DNA of 64,000 nucleotides from Microlunatus capsulatus (lineage in GTDB: Bacteria; Actinomycetota; Actinomycetes; Propionibacteriales; Propionibacteriaceae), in the NCBI RefSeq assembly GCF_017876495.1, contig NZ_JAGIOB010000001.1:3658001-3722000 (forward strand), given 5' to 3'. The number at the start of each line of letters is the position of its first letter. The first letter of the stretch is position 1. Under the pieces are notes generated by a model. The model was not told the origin of the DNA, ran no database searches, and was given only the letters and a program-made list of their open reading frames with translations. Shown in pieces: positions 7,218 to 14,295 of this stretch. A program made the position numbers and the translations under genes.

Positions 7218-8558
7218 GTGAGGCGCGCCGACCCCGTCGCGCACGTCGCCCGGGCGCTGGCGTGGGCCTTCCTGGCCGCGCCCGCCTGGACCGAGCCGGA
7301 GCTGCGCCGCTCGGCCTGGACGACCCTGGGCCGACGGCACCGCTGGGTCACCCCGCTGGTCCGGCTCGCGCTCGTGGTGCACCGGACCGCACCGACGGGG
7401 CAGCCCGCCGAGCTGGCGCGGCTGCTGGCCGGCACCGACGAGCTTCCGGCCGCGCTGCACCGGGCCGCCCGCCGCGGCGCCCCCGTCCGGGTCCGGGTGG
7501 TCCCGGCCGTGCCGGCTCGGACCGCTTCCCCGCGCTGGCCCGTGCCGGAGGTGGCGGGCGCGCCGGACCTCGCCCGGCTGCTCGGCGTGCCCCTGGAGCA
7601 GTTGGACTGGCTGGCCGACGCCCAGGGCCGGCAGCGCCGCACCCCCGCCGGGCCGCTGCACCTCTACCGCTACCGCTGGGTCGAGCGGCCGGGCGCCGTC
7701 CCGCGGCTGCTCGAGGCGCCGACGCCGCTGCTGCGGCACGTCCTGCGCCGGCTGCTCGACGAGGTGCTGGTCTGGGTGCCCGCCCACCCCGCGGCGCACG
7801 GCTTCGTCCGCGGTCGCAGCGCGCTGAGCCACGCCCGGCTGCACGTCGGTGCCGCGCAGGTGGTGTCGCTGGACCTGCGGCACTTCTTCGCGGCGGTGAC
7901 CGCGGCGCGGGTGCGGGGGCTGTGGACGCTGGTCGGCTACCCCGAGGGCGTCACCGCCCTGCTCACCGGGCTGACAACGCACCGCACCCCGGTGCACGTG
8001 CTGACGGCGATGCCCCCGGGCGGCGACGCCAGCGCGCGGCACCTGCTGCGCGCGCGTCTGCGCGCCCCGCACCTCCCGCAGGGCGCGGCGAGCTCTCCGG
8101 CGCTGGCCAACCTCGCGTGCGCCCGGCTCGACCGCCGCCTCGCCGGCTACGCCGCGGCGCTGGGCGCGACGTACAGCCGCTACGCCGACGACCTGACCAT
8201 CTCCGGACCCGCCGACCTCGCCGCGCCCCGGCTGGTCCGCGCGGTGTCGGCCGTCGTCGTCGAGGAGGGCTTCGCGGTGAACCCGGCCAAGACGCGGGTG
8301 CAGCGGTCCTCGGCCCGTCAGCAGGTCACCGGCGTCGTGGTCAACGCCCGGACGAGCGTGCCGCGGGAGGAGGAGGACCGGCTGCGGGCCGTCCTGCACG
8401 ACGCCGTCCGGAACGGCCCCGACGCGGCGAACCGGGCTGCCGTCCCCGATTTCCGGGCGCACCTCGAGGGCCGGGTGGGCTGGGTGAGCGCGGTCAACCC
8501 CGTCCGCGGGGCCCGGCTCCGTCGACAGCTGGACGCGGTGGTCTGGCCCGGGCGCTGA
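7218..8558 (+). CDS. Retron-type reverse transcriptase (Mx162-like clade) with N-terminal extension
   Basis: A 446-residue RNA-directed DNA polymerase. Residues 160-440 carry the RT palm and fingers: AAHGFVRGRS (193-201), catalytic Asp219 in VVSLDLRHFF, LPQGAASSPALANL (286-299), YADD at 322-325 with both catalytic aspartates, VNPAKTRV, and VTGVVVN at 370-376. HARLH (205-209) takes the place of the retron NAxxH motif. From memory the sequence aligns block by block with the Myxococcus Mx162 RT, including HGFVxGRS and the VTG motif. Residues 1-150 form a helical, Arg/Ala-rich extension (VARALAWAFLAAPAW, LGRRHRWVTPLVR). The GTG start at 7218 follows the msr-msd region. No maturase or endonuclease domain is seen. 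Confidence 0.92.
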   Translation: MRRADPVAHVARALAWAFLAAPAWTEPELRRSAWTTLGRRHRWVTPLVRLALVVHRTAPTGQPAELARLLAGTDELPAALHRAARRGAPVRVRVVPAVPARTASPRWPVPEVAGAPDLARLLGVPLEQLDWLADAQGRQRRTPAGPLHLYRYRWVERPGAVPRLLEAPTPLLRHVLRRLLDEVLVWVPAHPAAHGFVRGRSALSHARLHVGAAQVVSLDLRHFFAAVTAARVRGLWTLVGYPEGVTALLTGLTTHRTPVHVLTAMPPGGDASARHLLRARLRAPHLPQGAASSPALANLACARLDRRLAGYAAALGATYSRYADDLTISGPADLAAPRLVRAVSAVVVEEGFAVNPAKTRVQRSSARQQVTGVVVNARTSVPREEEDRLRAVLHDAVRNGPDAANRAAVPDFRAHLEGRVGWVSAVNPVRGARLRRQLDAVVWPGR

Positions 8559-8567
8559 GCCGTCGGC

Positions 8568-8891
8568 TCAGTGGCTGTCGCCCACGAGCTTCAGCCCGAT
8601 GACGCAGCCGACGAGGCCGAGGATCAGCAGCACCTTGACCAGCGAGACGGGCTCGGTCCCCGTCAGCATGGCCCAGGTGACGGTGCCCGCGGCCCCGATG
8701 CCCACCCAGACCGCGTAGGCCGTCCCGGTCGGCAGGTCGCGGAGGGCGAAGCCGAGACCGGCCATGCTCAGCAGCAGGGCGACGCCGAAGACGACGGTGG
8801 GCACCAGCCGGGAGAAGCCCTCCGAGCGGCCGAGGGCCGTGGCCCACACCGCCTCCAGGACCCCGGCGACCACGAGCACGATCCAGGCCAT
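8568..8891 (-). CDS. gdx: Guanidinium exporter of the SMR family (Gdx/SugE)
   Basis: A 107-residue protein with four transmembrane helices, the standard size of small multidrug resistance proteins. Glu13 in VLEAVWA is the essential proton and substrate-binding glutamate, and YAVWVGIGAAGT matches the Gdx signature WxGxG in helix 3. Gdx dimers exchange guanidinium for protons across the membrane. The assignment to Gdx rather than a QAC pump is strongly supported by a guanidine-III riboswitch directly in front of the gene. A ribosome binding site AGGAGG (plus-strand CCTCCT, 8902-8907) lies ten bases before the ATG. The gene converges on the retron RT, stopping ten bases from its 3' end. Confidence 0.92.
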   Translation of the reverse strand: MAWIVLVVAGVLEAVWATALGRSEGFSRLVPTVVFGVALLLSMAGLGFALRDLPTGTAYAVWVGIGAAGTVTWAMLTGTEPVSLVKVLLILGLVGCVIGLKLVGDSH

Positions 8892-8907
8892 GACGACCCC
8901 ACCTCCT

Positions 8908-8953
8908 GCACGCCAGTCTTGTCGCTGTCCGGGTACTGGGTGGCCTCGTCCGG
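8908..8953 (-). promoter_or_regulatory. Guanidine-III riboswitch (ykkC-III) controlling gdx
   Basis: Read on the minus strand, the leader contains CCGGACGAGG, then GTACCCGG, CAG, GACAAGAC and GGCG in the order and spacing of the class III guanidine aptamer known from Thermobifida fusca. The pairing is preserved although the stem sequence differs: CCAGT pairs with ACTGG and CAC with GTG. This is covariation relative to the known aptamer, which has GCGCCGT/ACGGCGC there. The aptamer ends at 8908, immediately abutting the ribosome binding site AGGAGG, so translational control is likely: guanidine binding to the pseudoknot should raise exporter synthesis. The alignment is from memory. Confidence 0.88.
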
Positions 8954-9020
8954 CGGCGTGCTGACGCCGTCCCGGCAGCCTAGCCGAGGACCCCGGTCCG
9001 GTCAGCCCTAGAGTCCCCGG

Positions 9021-9965
9021 GTGGGAACCGCAACCGACGCACCGTCCGCCGCCCCCGGGCCGGACGACCTGGCCGCCGCGTTCGGCCTGGTCGACGTCGG
9101 TCCGGGCTCGCTGTCGCCCTGGTCGGCGGTGTTCCGCGCGACCGCGCCGGGCGGCGCCCCCGTCGTGGTGAAGCGGACCGCGCACCGGGCGGAGAACGCC
9201 CGGGCCATGGCGGGCTGGACCACCGCCGCGGCGGCCGCCGGGTTCCCGGTGGTGGCCCCGGTGCCGCTGGCCGTGGACAACCCCCAGCGGGTGGGTGAGG
9301 ACTGGTGGGTGGTCTACCCGTGGGTGGAGGGCGAGGTCTACCGGGGCGCGCGGGAGCAGGTGCGCCAGGCCGGCGACCTGCTGGGCCGCCAGCACGCCCT
9401 GGCCGTCGACGCGTCCGCTCTGCGCGGGTACCGGTGGCCCGACGTCGACCCCGATGCCGTGGCCGCCGAGCTGGCGGCGCTGGCCGGGCGGGTGCCGGAG
9501 CCGGAGCTGCTGGCCGACCTTGCCGGCCGCTGGGCGCGGCAGCTGCCGGCGCTGCGCTCGGCCGGGCTGCCCGCCGCCGGGGTCAGCAGCGACTTCAAGG
9601 CCGTGAACCTCGTGTGGGCGGGCACCCGCGGCCCGGTGCTGGTCGACCCGGACAACGGGGGCCGCGAGCCCCGCCTGTTCGACCTGGCCCTCGCGGTGCT
9701 GCTGTTCCACCACGAGTGCCCCACCGCCCCCGGCCGGCTCTTCGACGCGGGGGAGTGGGCCACCTTCCGCGACGCCTACCGCGCCCACGTCCGGCTGGAC
9801 GCCGCCGAGCAGCGGCTCTGGGCCGAGACCGTCGACCACCTGCTCTGGGAGGAGGGCAGCTGGGCCCTCGCCGACCAGGACGACGACGCCTGGGCCGACC
9901 CGCGGCAGGGGGCCTTCCTCCGGGACCTGGCCACGACGCGGCTGGACCGGTTCCCGCTGACCTGA
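9021..9965 (+). CDS. Aminoglycoside phosphotransferase-like kinase family protein
   Basis: A 314-residue protein with the APH/choline-kinase fold: VVVKRTAHRAEN holds the ATP-binding lysine, VVYPWVEGEVYRG is the hinge, SSDFKAVNLVW the catalytic loop, and LVDPDNGG the metal-binding Asp-Pro-Asp. The catalytic loop has Ser-Ser-Asp where most members have His-Gly-Asp, but the Asp and the Asn five residues later are kept. The substrate is unknown; the fold also includes sugar, homoserine and drug kinases. The GTG start is exactly seven bases after a -10 box TAGAGT (9009-9014), which implies leaderless translation. It is divergent from gdx. Confidence 0.75.
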   Translation: MGTATDAPSAAPGPDDLAAAFGLVDVGPGSLSPWSAVFRATAPGGAPVVVKRTAHRAENARAMAGWTTAAAAAGFPVVAPVPLAVDNPQRVGEDWWVVYPWVEGEVYRGAREQVRQAGDLLGRQHALAVDASALRGYRWPDVDPDAVAAELAALAGRVPEPELLADLAGRWARQLPALRSAGLPAAGVSSDFKAVNLVWAGTRGPVLVDPDNGGREPRLFDLALAVLLFHHECPTAPGRLFDAGEWATFRDAYRAHVRLDAAEQRLWAETVDHLLWEEGSWALADQDDDAWADPRQGAFLRDLATTRLDRFPLT

Positions 9966-9975
9966 GCGAGCGGGG

Positions 9976-11325
9976 TCAGCCCACCCGGCCGTCGAGCGGC
10001 TCGTCGTGGTGGCCGTCCACGACGACCGGGGCCGGGGTGGCCGGGGCCGGCGGCTGCGTCCGGTCCGAGGCGACGCGGTTGACCAGCTGGCGCAGGTCGA
10101 CGCCCGTCATCTTCTCCAGCATGGTCACGGTGTCGTTGACGTTGCCGGCGATGTTGCGGGACAGCTGGCCGGCTCCGTCGTTGGAGATGACGGTCAGGTC
10201 CTTGATGTTGCCGTAGGGCGCCGCCAGCTCGCGCGCGATCTTGGGCAGCACCTCGACGAGCCGGTCGATGACGGCGGCGTCGTTGAACTGCTGGTACGCC
10301 TCGGCCTTCGCCTGGACGGCGGCCGCCTCCGCGCGTCCCGCGGCCTCCAGCGACTCCGCCTCGGCGAGGCCGTCGGCCCGGCGGGCCTCCGCCTCGGCCC
10401 GGCGGCGGGCCAGCAGCGAGGCGGCCTCCTGCTCGGCCTGGTACTTCGCGGCGTCGGCCGGGCGGCGCACCTCGGTGTCGAGCTGGCGCTCCTTGAGCTC
10501 GGCCTGCCGGACGGCGACCTGCTCCTCGCGCTGGATGATCGCCTGCCGCTGCTCGGCCTGGGCCAGCGGCCCGGCCGCGTCGGCGGCGGCCTGCCGGGCG
10601 TCGGTCTGCTCCTTGAGCTCGGCGCGCCGGATCGCCAGCCGCTGCTGGGCGATGGCGATGCCCTCGTCGGAGACGGCCTGCTTCTCCGCGGCCTCCTGCC
10701 GGGCGTTCGCCTCGGCGATGGCGGCCGCCTTCTCGACCTGCGCGCTCTCGGGCCGGCCGAGGTTGCGCAGGTAGTTGGTGTCGTCCTCGACGCTGGAGAT
10801 CTGCAGGGTGTCGACGATCAGGCCCTGGTTGTTGAGCGACTCCAGGGCGACGTCCTGCACCGACTTCGCGAGCGCGGCCCGCTCGTGGATGATCTGCTCG
10901 ACCGTGAGCGTACCGACGACCGAGCGCAGCGAGCCGGCCAGGATGTCCTGGGTGTAGCGCTCGATCTGGTCCTGCTGCTGCAGGAAGCGTTGGGCGGCCA
11001 GCCGCACGTTCTCCTCGTCACCGCCGACCTTGACCTGCGCCACCCCCTGCAGCGACAGCTTGATGCCGTTCTTGGAGATGCCCTCGACGGTCACCTGCAC
11101 CGAGCGCGACGCGAGGCTCAGCGTGTAGGCCTTGTTGACGAAGGGGTAGACCACAGAGCGGGCGCCCACCACCACCTTCGACGGCTTGGTCGCGCTCCGG
11201 CCGGTGATGATCAGCGCCTCGTCGGGGCGGGCGGTGCGGTAGCTGCGGATCAGCACGACCAGCGCGATGAGGACGACGACCGCGATGACGACGGCGAGGG
11301 CGAGGGTCGTCGTGAGCTCGACCAT
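9976..11325 (-). CDS. floT: Flotillin-like SPFH-domain membrane protein
   Basis: A 449-residue protein with one N-terminal membrane helix (residues 5-27). It is followed by an SPFH/Band-7 domain (about 30-200, with DEALIITGRS and GIKLSLQGVAQVKVGG) and a long Ala/Glu/Arg-rich coiled coil (about 200-370) that mediates oligomerisation. Flotillins organise lipid microdomains and associated signalling or secretion complexes. The ATG has a GGAG ribosome binding site eight bases upstream. The gene stands alone, with the convergent kinase-like gene ending ten bases away. A second SPFH protein, of the stomatin type, is encoded at 56993. Confidence 0.9.
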   Translation of the reverse strand: MVELTTTLALAVVIAVVVLIALVVLIRSYRTARPDEALIITGRSATKPSKVVVGARSVVYPFVNKAYTLSLASRSVQVTVEGISKNGIKLSLQGVAQVKVGGDEENVRLAAQRFLQQQDQIERYTQDILAGSLRSVVGTLTVEQIIHERAALAKSVQDVALESLNNQGLIVDTLQISSVEDDTNYLRNLGRPESAQVEKAAAIAEANARQEAAEKQAVSDEGIAIAQQRLAIRRAELKEQTDARQAAADAAGPLAQAEQRQAIIQREEQVAVRQAELKERQLDTEVRRPADAAKYQAEQEAASLLARRRAEAEARRADGLAEAESLEAAGRAEAAAVQAKAEAYQQFNDAAVIDRLVEVLPKIARELAAPYGNIKDLTVISNDGAGQLSRNIAGNVNDTVTMLEKMTGVDLRQLVNRVASDRTQPPAPATPAPVVVDGHHDEPLDGRVG

Positions 11326-11419
11326 GGTGCTCCGATCGGAGGGGGAGGGGGTCGTCCACGGTAACGGACGACGGGTCCGGCGAGGCCGTCCCGGCCTGAG
11401 AAGAGGCCGGGAATCGGTC

Positions 11420-11935
11420 TCAGCGGGCCACCCAGCCGTAGAAGCTGCGGAGCTCCGGGCCCCAGTCGACGACGTCGCCCCCGTCCTCGGCGTAGAAGGC
11501 CCGGACGGCCACCCGGACCTCCGCCGGCCGGCCGAGGCAGCTGCGCGGGATGCTGAGGGCGACCTCCTCGGGGCCGAAGGCGTCCGACGTCGCCCGGAAC
11601 CCGTCGCAGTCCATCGCGGTGCCCCCGCTCGTGAAGCTGCCGACGCGCAGCAGCCGGGGGCCCTCGGTGTTCGGCCAGACGTCCGCCTTGTACTCGGGGC
11701 CGCTGTTGCCGGCGTCGGTGTCCAGCCAGAAGGTGGTGTGGTCGCCGATGTCGAAGGGGCCGACGAAGGCGCGGACGCCGACCTTCGTCGCGGTGTGCGA
11801 CACCCGGACGCTCGTCAGGTGGGCGCCGCCGTCGGTGAACGTGCGGGTCTCGGCGTGCGCGGCTGGGGCGAGCGCGACGGTGGCGGTGAGGCAGGCCGCG
11901 GCGACGGCGGCGGCGCGGGCGGTGCGGTGGGGCAC
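11420..11935 (-). CDS. Secreted protein of unknown function
   Basis: A 171-residue protein with an N-terminal Sec-type signal peptide (basic PHRTAR, a hydrophobic Ala-rich core and AHA/E cleavage site near residue 29). The mature part has beta-strand-like alternation (FDIGDHTTFWLDTDAG) and two cysteines that could form a disulfide. I do not recognise the family, although the pattern recalls small secreted domains of other actinobacteria. The GTG start at 11935 is chosen because AGGAG stands seven bases upstream and the signal peptide begins there. The frame remains open further upstream but without a good start. Confidence 0.7.
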   Translation of the reverse strand: MPHRTARAAAVAAACLTATVALAPAAHAETRTFTDGGAHLTSVRVSHTATKVGVRAFVGPFDIGDHTTFWLDTDAGNSGPEYKADVWPNTEGPRLLRVGSFTSGGTAMDCDGFRATSDAFGPEEVALSIPRSCLGRPAEVRVAVRAFYAEDGGDVVDWGPELRSFYGWVAR

Positions 11936-12092
11936 GGCGATCTCCTGGGGTCCGGGTCCCGGGGACGTCCCCCGGTCACCGGTAAGGAGCCGCGGGGCCC
12001 CGCCCTGATACGTCTCCACCCGGGTGCCGGCTGCCCGCGCGCGGACGACCGCGGTGGACGGAGCCCGGGTCTGGTGCCGACCCGGGGAGGTA

Positions 12093-12131
12093 GCTGAGCC
12101 CGCGGAGCACAGGGCTCGACGCGGGCTCAGC
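12093..12131. repeat. Perfect 12-bp inverted repeat forming a stable hairpin
   Basis: GCTGAGCCCGCG (12093-12104) and CGCGGGCTCAGC (12120-12131) are exact reverse complements. An inner GAGC/GCTC pair extends the stem toward a five-base loop. It lies in the 578-bp non-coding stretch between the minus-strand secreted protein and the desaturase, about 160 bp upstream of the former. There is no T-run after it on either strand. It may be a terminator for an unannotated transcript or a 5' leader structure. Confidence 0.55.
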
Positions 12132-12224
12132 CAGCCGTGCGGCGAGAGGATCCCCCGATCGTCGGACGCCGTACGGGGTGATGCTGTCACCGGCGGATCA
12201 CGGTGGATAGGACCCTGACGCGAT

Positions 12225-12256
12225 TGTCCTCTATCGGACATGTCCTCAAGTGGACA
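12225..12256. promoter_or_regulatory. Two tandem 16-bp dyads, TGTCC-N6-GGACA
   Basis: TGTCCTCTATCGGACA at 12225-12240 is followed without a gap by TGTCCTCAAGTGGACA at 12241-12256. Each is a dyad with identical arms and identical spacing, so half-sites recur on the same face every 16 bp. A related GATAGGAC lies 15 bp upstream. This is the architecture of a double operator for a dimeric repressor such as a TetR- or GntR-family protein. It lies between divergent genes; the desaturase is the likelier target. No regulator gene is adjacent. Confidence 0.55.
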
Positions 12257-12303
12257 CGGTATCGCCGGCGGGAGCGAGACGGACGTGGTTGTCTTGTCCG
12301 TGA

Positions 12304-12349
12304 GAGGTCCGTGGTCACCTGAACCCCCGAGCAGGTGACCACGGACCTC
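12304..12349. repeat. Perfect 18-bp inverted repeat with 10-nt loop
   Basis: GAGGTCCGTGGTCACCTG (12304-12321) and its exact reverse complement (12332-12349) flank the loop AACCCCCGAG. It is upstream of both divergent genes and downstream of the tandem dyads, with no U-tract. It could be a terminator-like attenuator for a leader transcript starting near the dyads, or the 3' end of a small RNA. The desaturase has its own putative -10 box (TACGTT, 12453-12458) after it. Confidence 0.6.
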
Positions 12350-12513
12350 GTGCTGTCCCCAGCATGGACCGCCCGGGCCACCGGCGCCAGGGCCCACCCC
12401 GGGACCACCCCGGTCCTGTCCTCGCGAGGCCGCCGGTCGCGGCTCCCGGGGGTACGTTGGCCGCGAGCTGCCGCCCCGCGCAGCCTTTCGCACGAGGACC
12501 GGGGGCTGCACCC

Positions 12514-13599
12514 ATGACCACCCTTCCCGCCGTCGAGCCGCGACCCCGCGGCCGGGCCGGCCAGCGCTACGTCAGCGACTTCACCGAGCTCACCCGCCGC
12601 GTCCAGGCCGAGGGTCTGATGGGCCGGGCCTACGGCTTCTACTGGACCTGCCTGGGGGCGGCCGCGGTCGCCCTGGGCTCCCTGGTCGCCGGCATGCTCC
12701 TGCTGGGCGACAGCTGGCTGCAGCTCCTGCTCGCCGGGGCGCTGGGCGTCCTGATGGCCCAGCTCGGCTTCCTCGGCCACGAGGCGTCGCACCGGCAGAT
12801 GTTCCGCTCCGCCCGCTGGAACGACTGGACGGGACGGGTGCTGTCCGGGCTGCTGGTCGGCATCAGCTACGGCTGGTGGATGCGCAAGCACACCCGCCAC
12901 CACGCCAGCCCCAACCAGCTGGGCAAGGACCCCGACATCGTCAGCGGCGCGGTCGCGTTCAGCGCCGAGGCCGTCGCCTCGCGGGGGACCGTCGGGGAGT
13001 GGCTGGCGCGGCGCCAGGGCTTCTTCTACCTGCCACTGCTCGCGCTGGAGGGCCTCAGCCTGCACGTCTCGTCCGTCCGGCACCTGCTCGACAGGCAGCC
13101 CGTCCGGCACCGGTGGGTGGAGATCCTCTTCGTCGGCGTCCGGCTGGTCGGCTACCCGGTCGCCGTCTTCCTGCTGCTGCCGCCCGGGATGGCCCTCGCC
13201 TTCATCGGGGTGCAGGTCGGCGTCTTCGGCTTCCTCCTCGGCGGGGCGTTCACCCCCAACCACGTGGCCATGCCGATCGTCGACCGCGGGGTCAAGGTCG
13301 ACTTCCTCCGCCGCCAGGTGCTGATGTCGCGCAACATCACCGGGGGCCCCCTCGTGCACTTCCTCATGGGCGGGCTCGCCCACCAGGTCGAGCACCACCT
13401 CTTCCCCGGGATGGCCCGGCCCCACCTGCGGCGGGCCGCGGTGCACGTCCGCCGCTACTGCGCCGAGCACGACATCCCCTACACCGAGAACACCCTCGTC
13501 GGGGCCTACCGGCACGTGCTGGGCTACCTCAACGACGTCGGGCTGCAGGGCCGGGCGGACACGTTCGCCTGCCCGCTGGCCCAGGCGCACCGGGTCTGA
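12514..13599 (+). CDS. Membrane fatty acid (acyl-CoA/acyl-lipid) desaturase
   Basis: A 361-residue integral membrane di-iron desaturase. The three histidine boxes are intact: GHEASH (88-93), HTRHH (126-130) and HQVEHH near residue 290. Hydrophobic pairs lie between them (about 45-85 and 205-250). It inserts a double bond into a fatty acyl chain, probably of phospholipid or acyl-CoA, using reductant from a ferredoxin or oxidoreductase not encoded here. The ATG at 12514 has GAGGA about 15 bases upstream and a -10-like TACGTT 56 bases upstream; an upstream in-frame ATG at 12364 would add an unrelated Arg-rich tail. The tandem dyads upstream suggest regulation. Confidence 0.93.
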   Translation: MTTLPAVEPRPRGRAGQRYVSDFTELTRRVQAEGLMGRAYGFYWTCLGAAAVALGSLVAGMLLLGDSWLQLLLAGALGVLMAQLGFLGHEASHRQMFRSARWNDWTGRVLSGLLVGISYGWWMRKHTRHHASPNQLGKDPDIVSGAVAFSAEAVASRGTVGEWLARRQGFFYLPLLALEGLSLHVSSVRHLLDRQPVRHRWVEILFVGVRLVGYPVAVFLLLPPGMALAFIGVQVGVFGFLLGGAFTPNHVAMPIVDRGVKVDFLRRQVLMSRNITGGPLVHFLMGGLAHQVEHHLFPGMARPHLRRAAVHVRRYCAEHDIPYTENTLVGAYRHVLGYLNDVGLQGRADTFACPLAQAHRV

Positions 13600-13620
13600 G
13601 CCCCGCGGCGGGGGCCGGTC

Positions 13621-14187
13621 TCAGCTGATCCGGAGCCAGCCGTGGCCGGCCGTCCAGGCCACCGGGTCGAAGGGGTACCAGCTGCCCTGGCCCGGCTGGT
13701 CGTGCCGGCGGTCGACGGGCTCGCGCTCCAGGTCGCACCAGAGCAGCGTCCCGACGGCGCCGTGCGCCACGAACCCGACCGCCTCGTCGCGGCCGGCCGT
13801 GTGCCGGCGCACCGCCGCGACGACCCGCTGCTGCGCGTGCCGCGCGGTCTCCCAGCCCCGGACGCTCTCGTCGGGGCGGGCGAAGAAGGCGTCGGCCACC
13901 CGTTCGAACTCCTCCGGCGGCAGGAACCCGGTCGCGCTCCGGTCGTTCTCGCCGAGCTCGGCGTCGACGGTCCAGGGCAGCCCGTGGACGGTGGCCAGCA
14001 CCTCGGCGGTCTCGCAGGCCTTGCGCTCGGCGCTGCTGACCAGCCGGCTGAGTCCGGCCGTCCACGGGAGCGCCGCCAACCGCTCGGCGCGCGCCCGCCC
14101 GGCGGCCGAGAGGGACCAGCGCGTGACGTCGGTGCCGGGATCGACGGCGACCTCGGGGTGGGTGACCAGGTAGCAGGTGGGGGCCAC
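13621..14187 (-). CDS. Histidine phosphatase family protein
   Basis: A 188-residue cytoplasmic protein with the phosphoglycerate-mutase-like fold: LVTHPEV at the N-terminus where most members read LVRHGE, SSAERKACETAEVL (second conserved Arg region), and FVAHGAVG containing the second catalytic histidine. The canonical Arg of the RHG motif is Thr, while the nucleophilic His is kept. I recall the THPE form as a recognisable actinobacterial subgroup. The substrate is unknown. The GTG at 14187 is chosen because it puts the catalytic strand five residues in; a GTG at 14202 is the alternative. It converges with the desaturase, 21 bp from its stop. Confidence 0.78.
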   Translation of the reverse strand: MAPTCYLVTHPEVAVDPGTDVTRWSLSAAGRARAERLAALPWTAGLSRLVSSAERKACETAEVLATVHGLPWTVDAELGENDRSATGFLPPEEFERVADAFFARPDESVRGWETARHAQQRVVAAVRRHTAGRDEAVGFVAHGAVGTLLWCDLEREPVDRRHDQPGQGSWYPFDPVAWTAGHGWLRIS

Positions 14188-14295
14188 GCCCCATCGTGGC
14201 ACGCAGGGAGCGGCCCGGGGAGGGGGCTCCGGCACCGCCGCGGTGCTCCCGGCCCGGCCGCCCGGACGGGCGGGGCGGCTCGTTACGGTGCCCCG

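Noticed and set aside
7218-8558. Group II intron or diversity-generating retroelement as the source of the RT
   Set aside because: There is no maturase X/En domain or intron domain V, no template/variable repeat pair or accessory protein, and the VTG motif plus upstream a1/a2 repeat fit a retron.
12364-12513. N-terminal extension of the desaturase from ATG 12364
   Set aside because: The extra 50 residues are Arg/Pro-rich without similarity to desaturases and would overlap the putative promoter; GAGGA and family alignment favour 12514.
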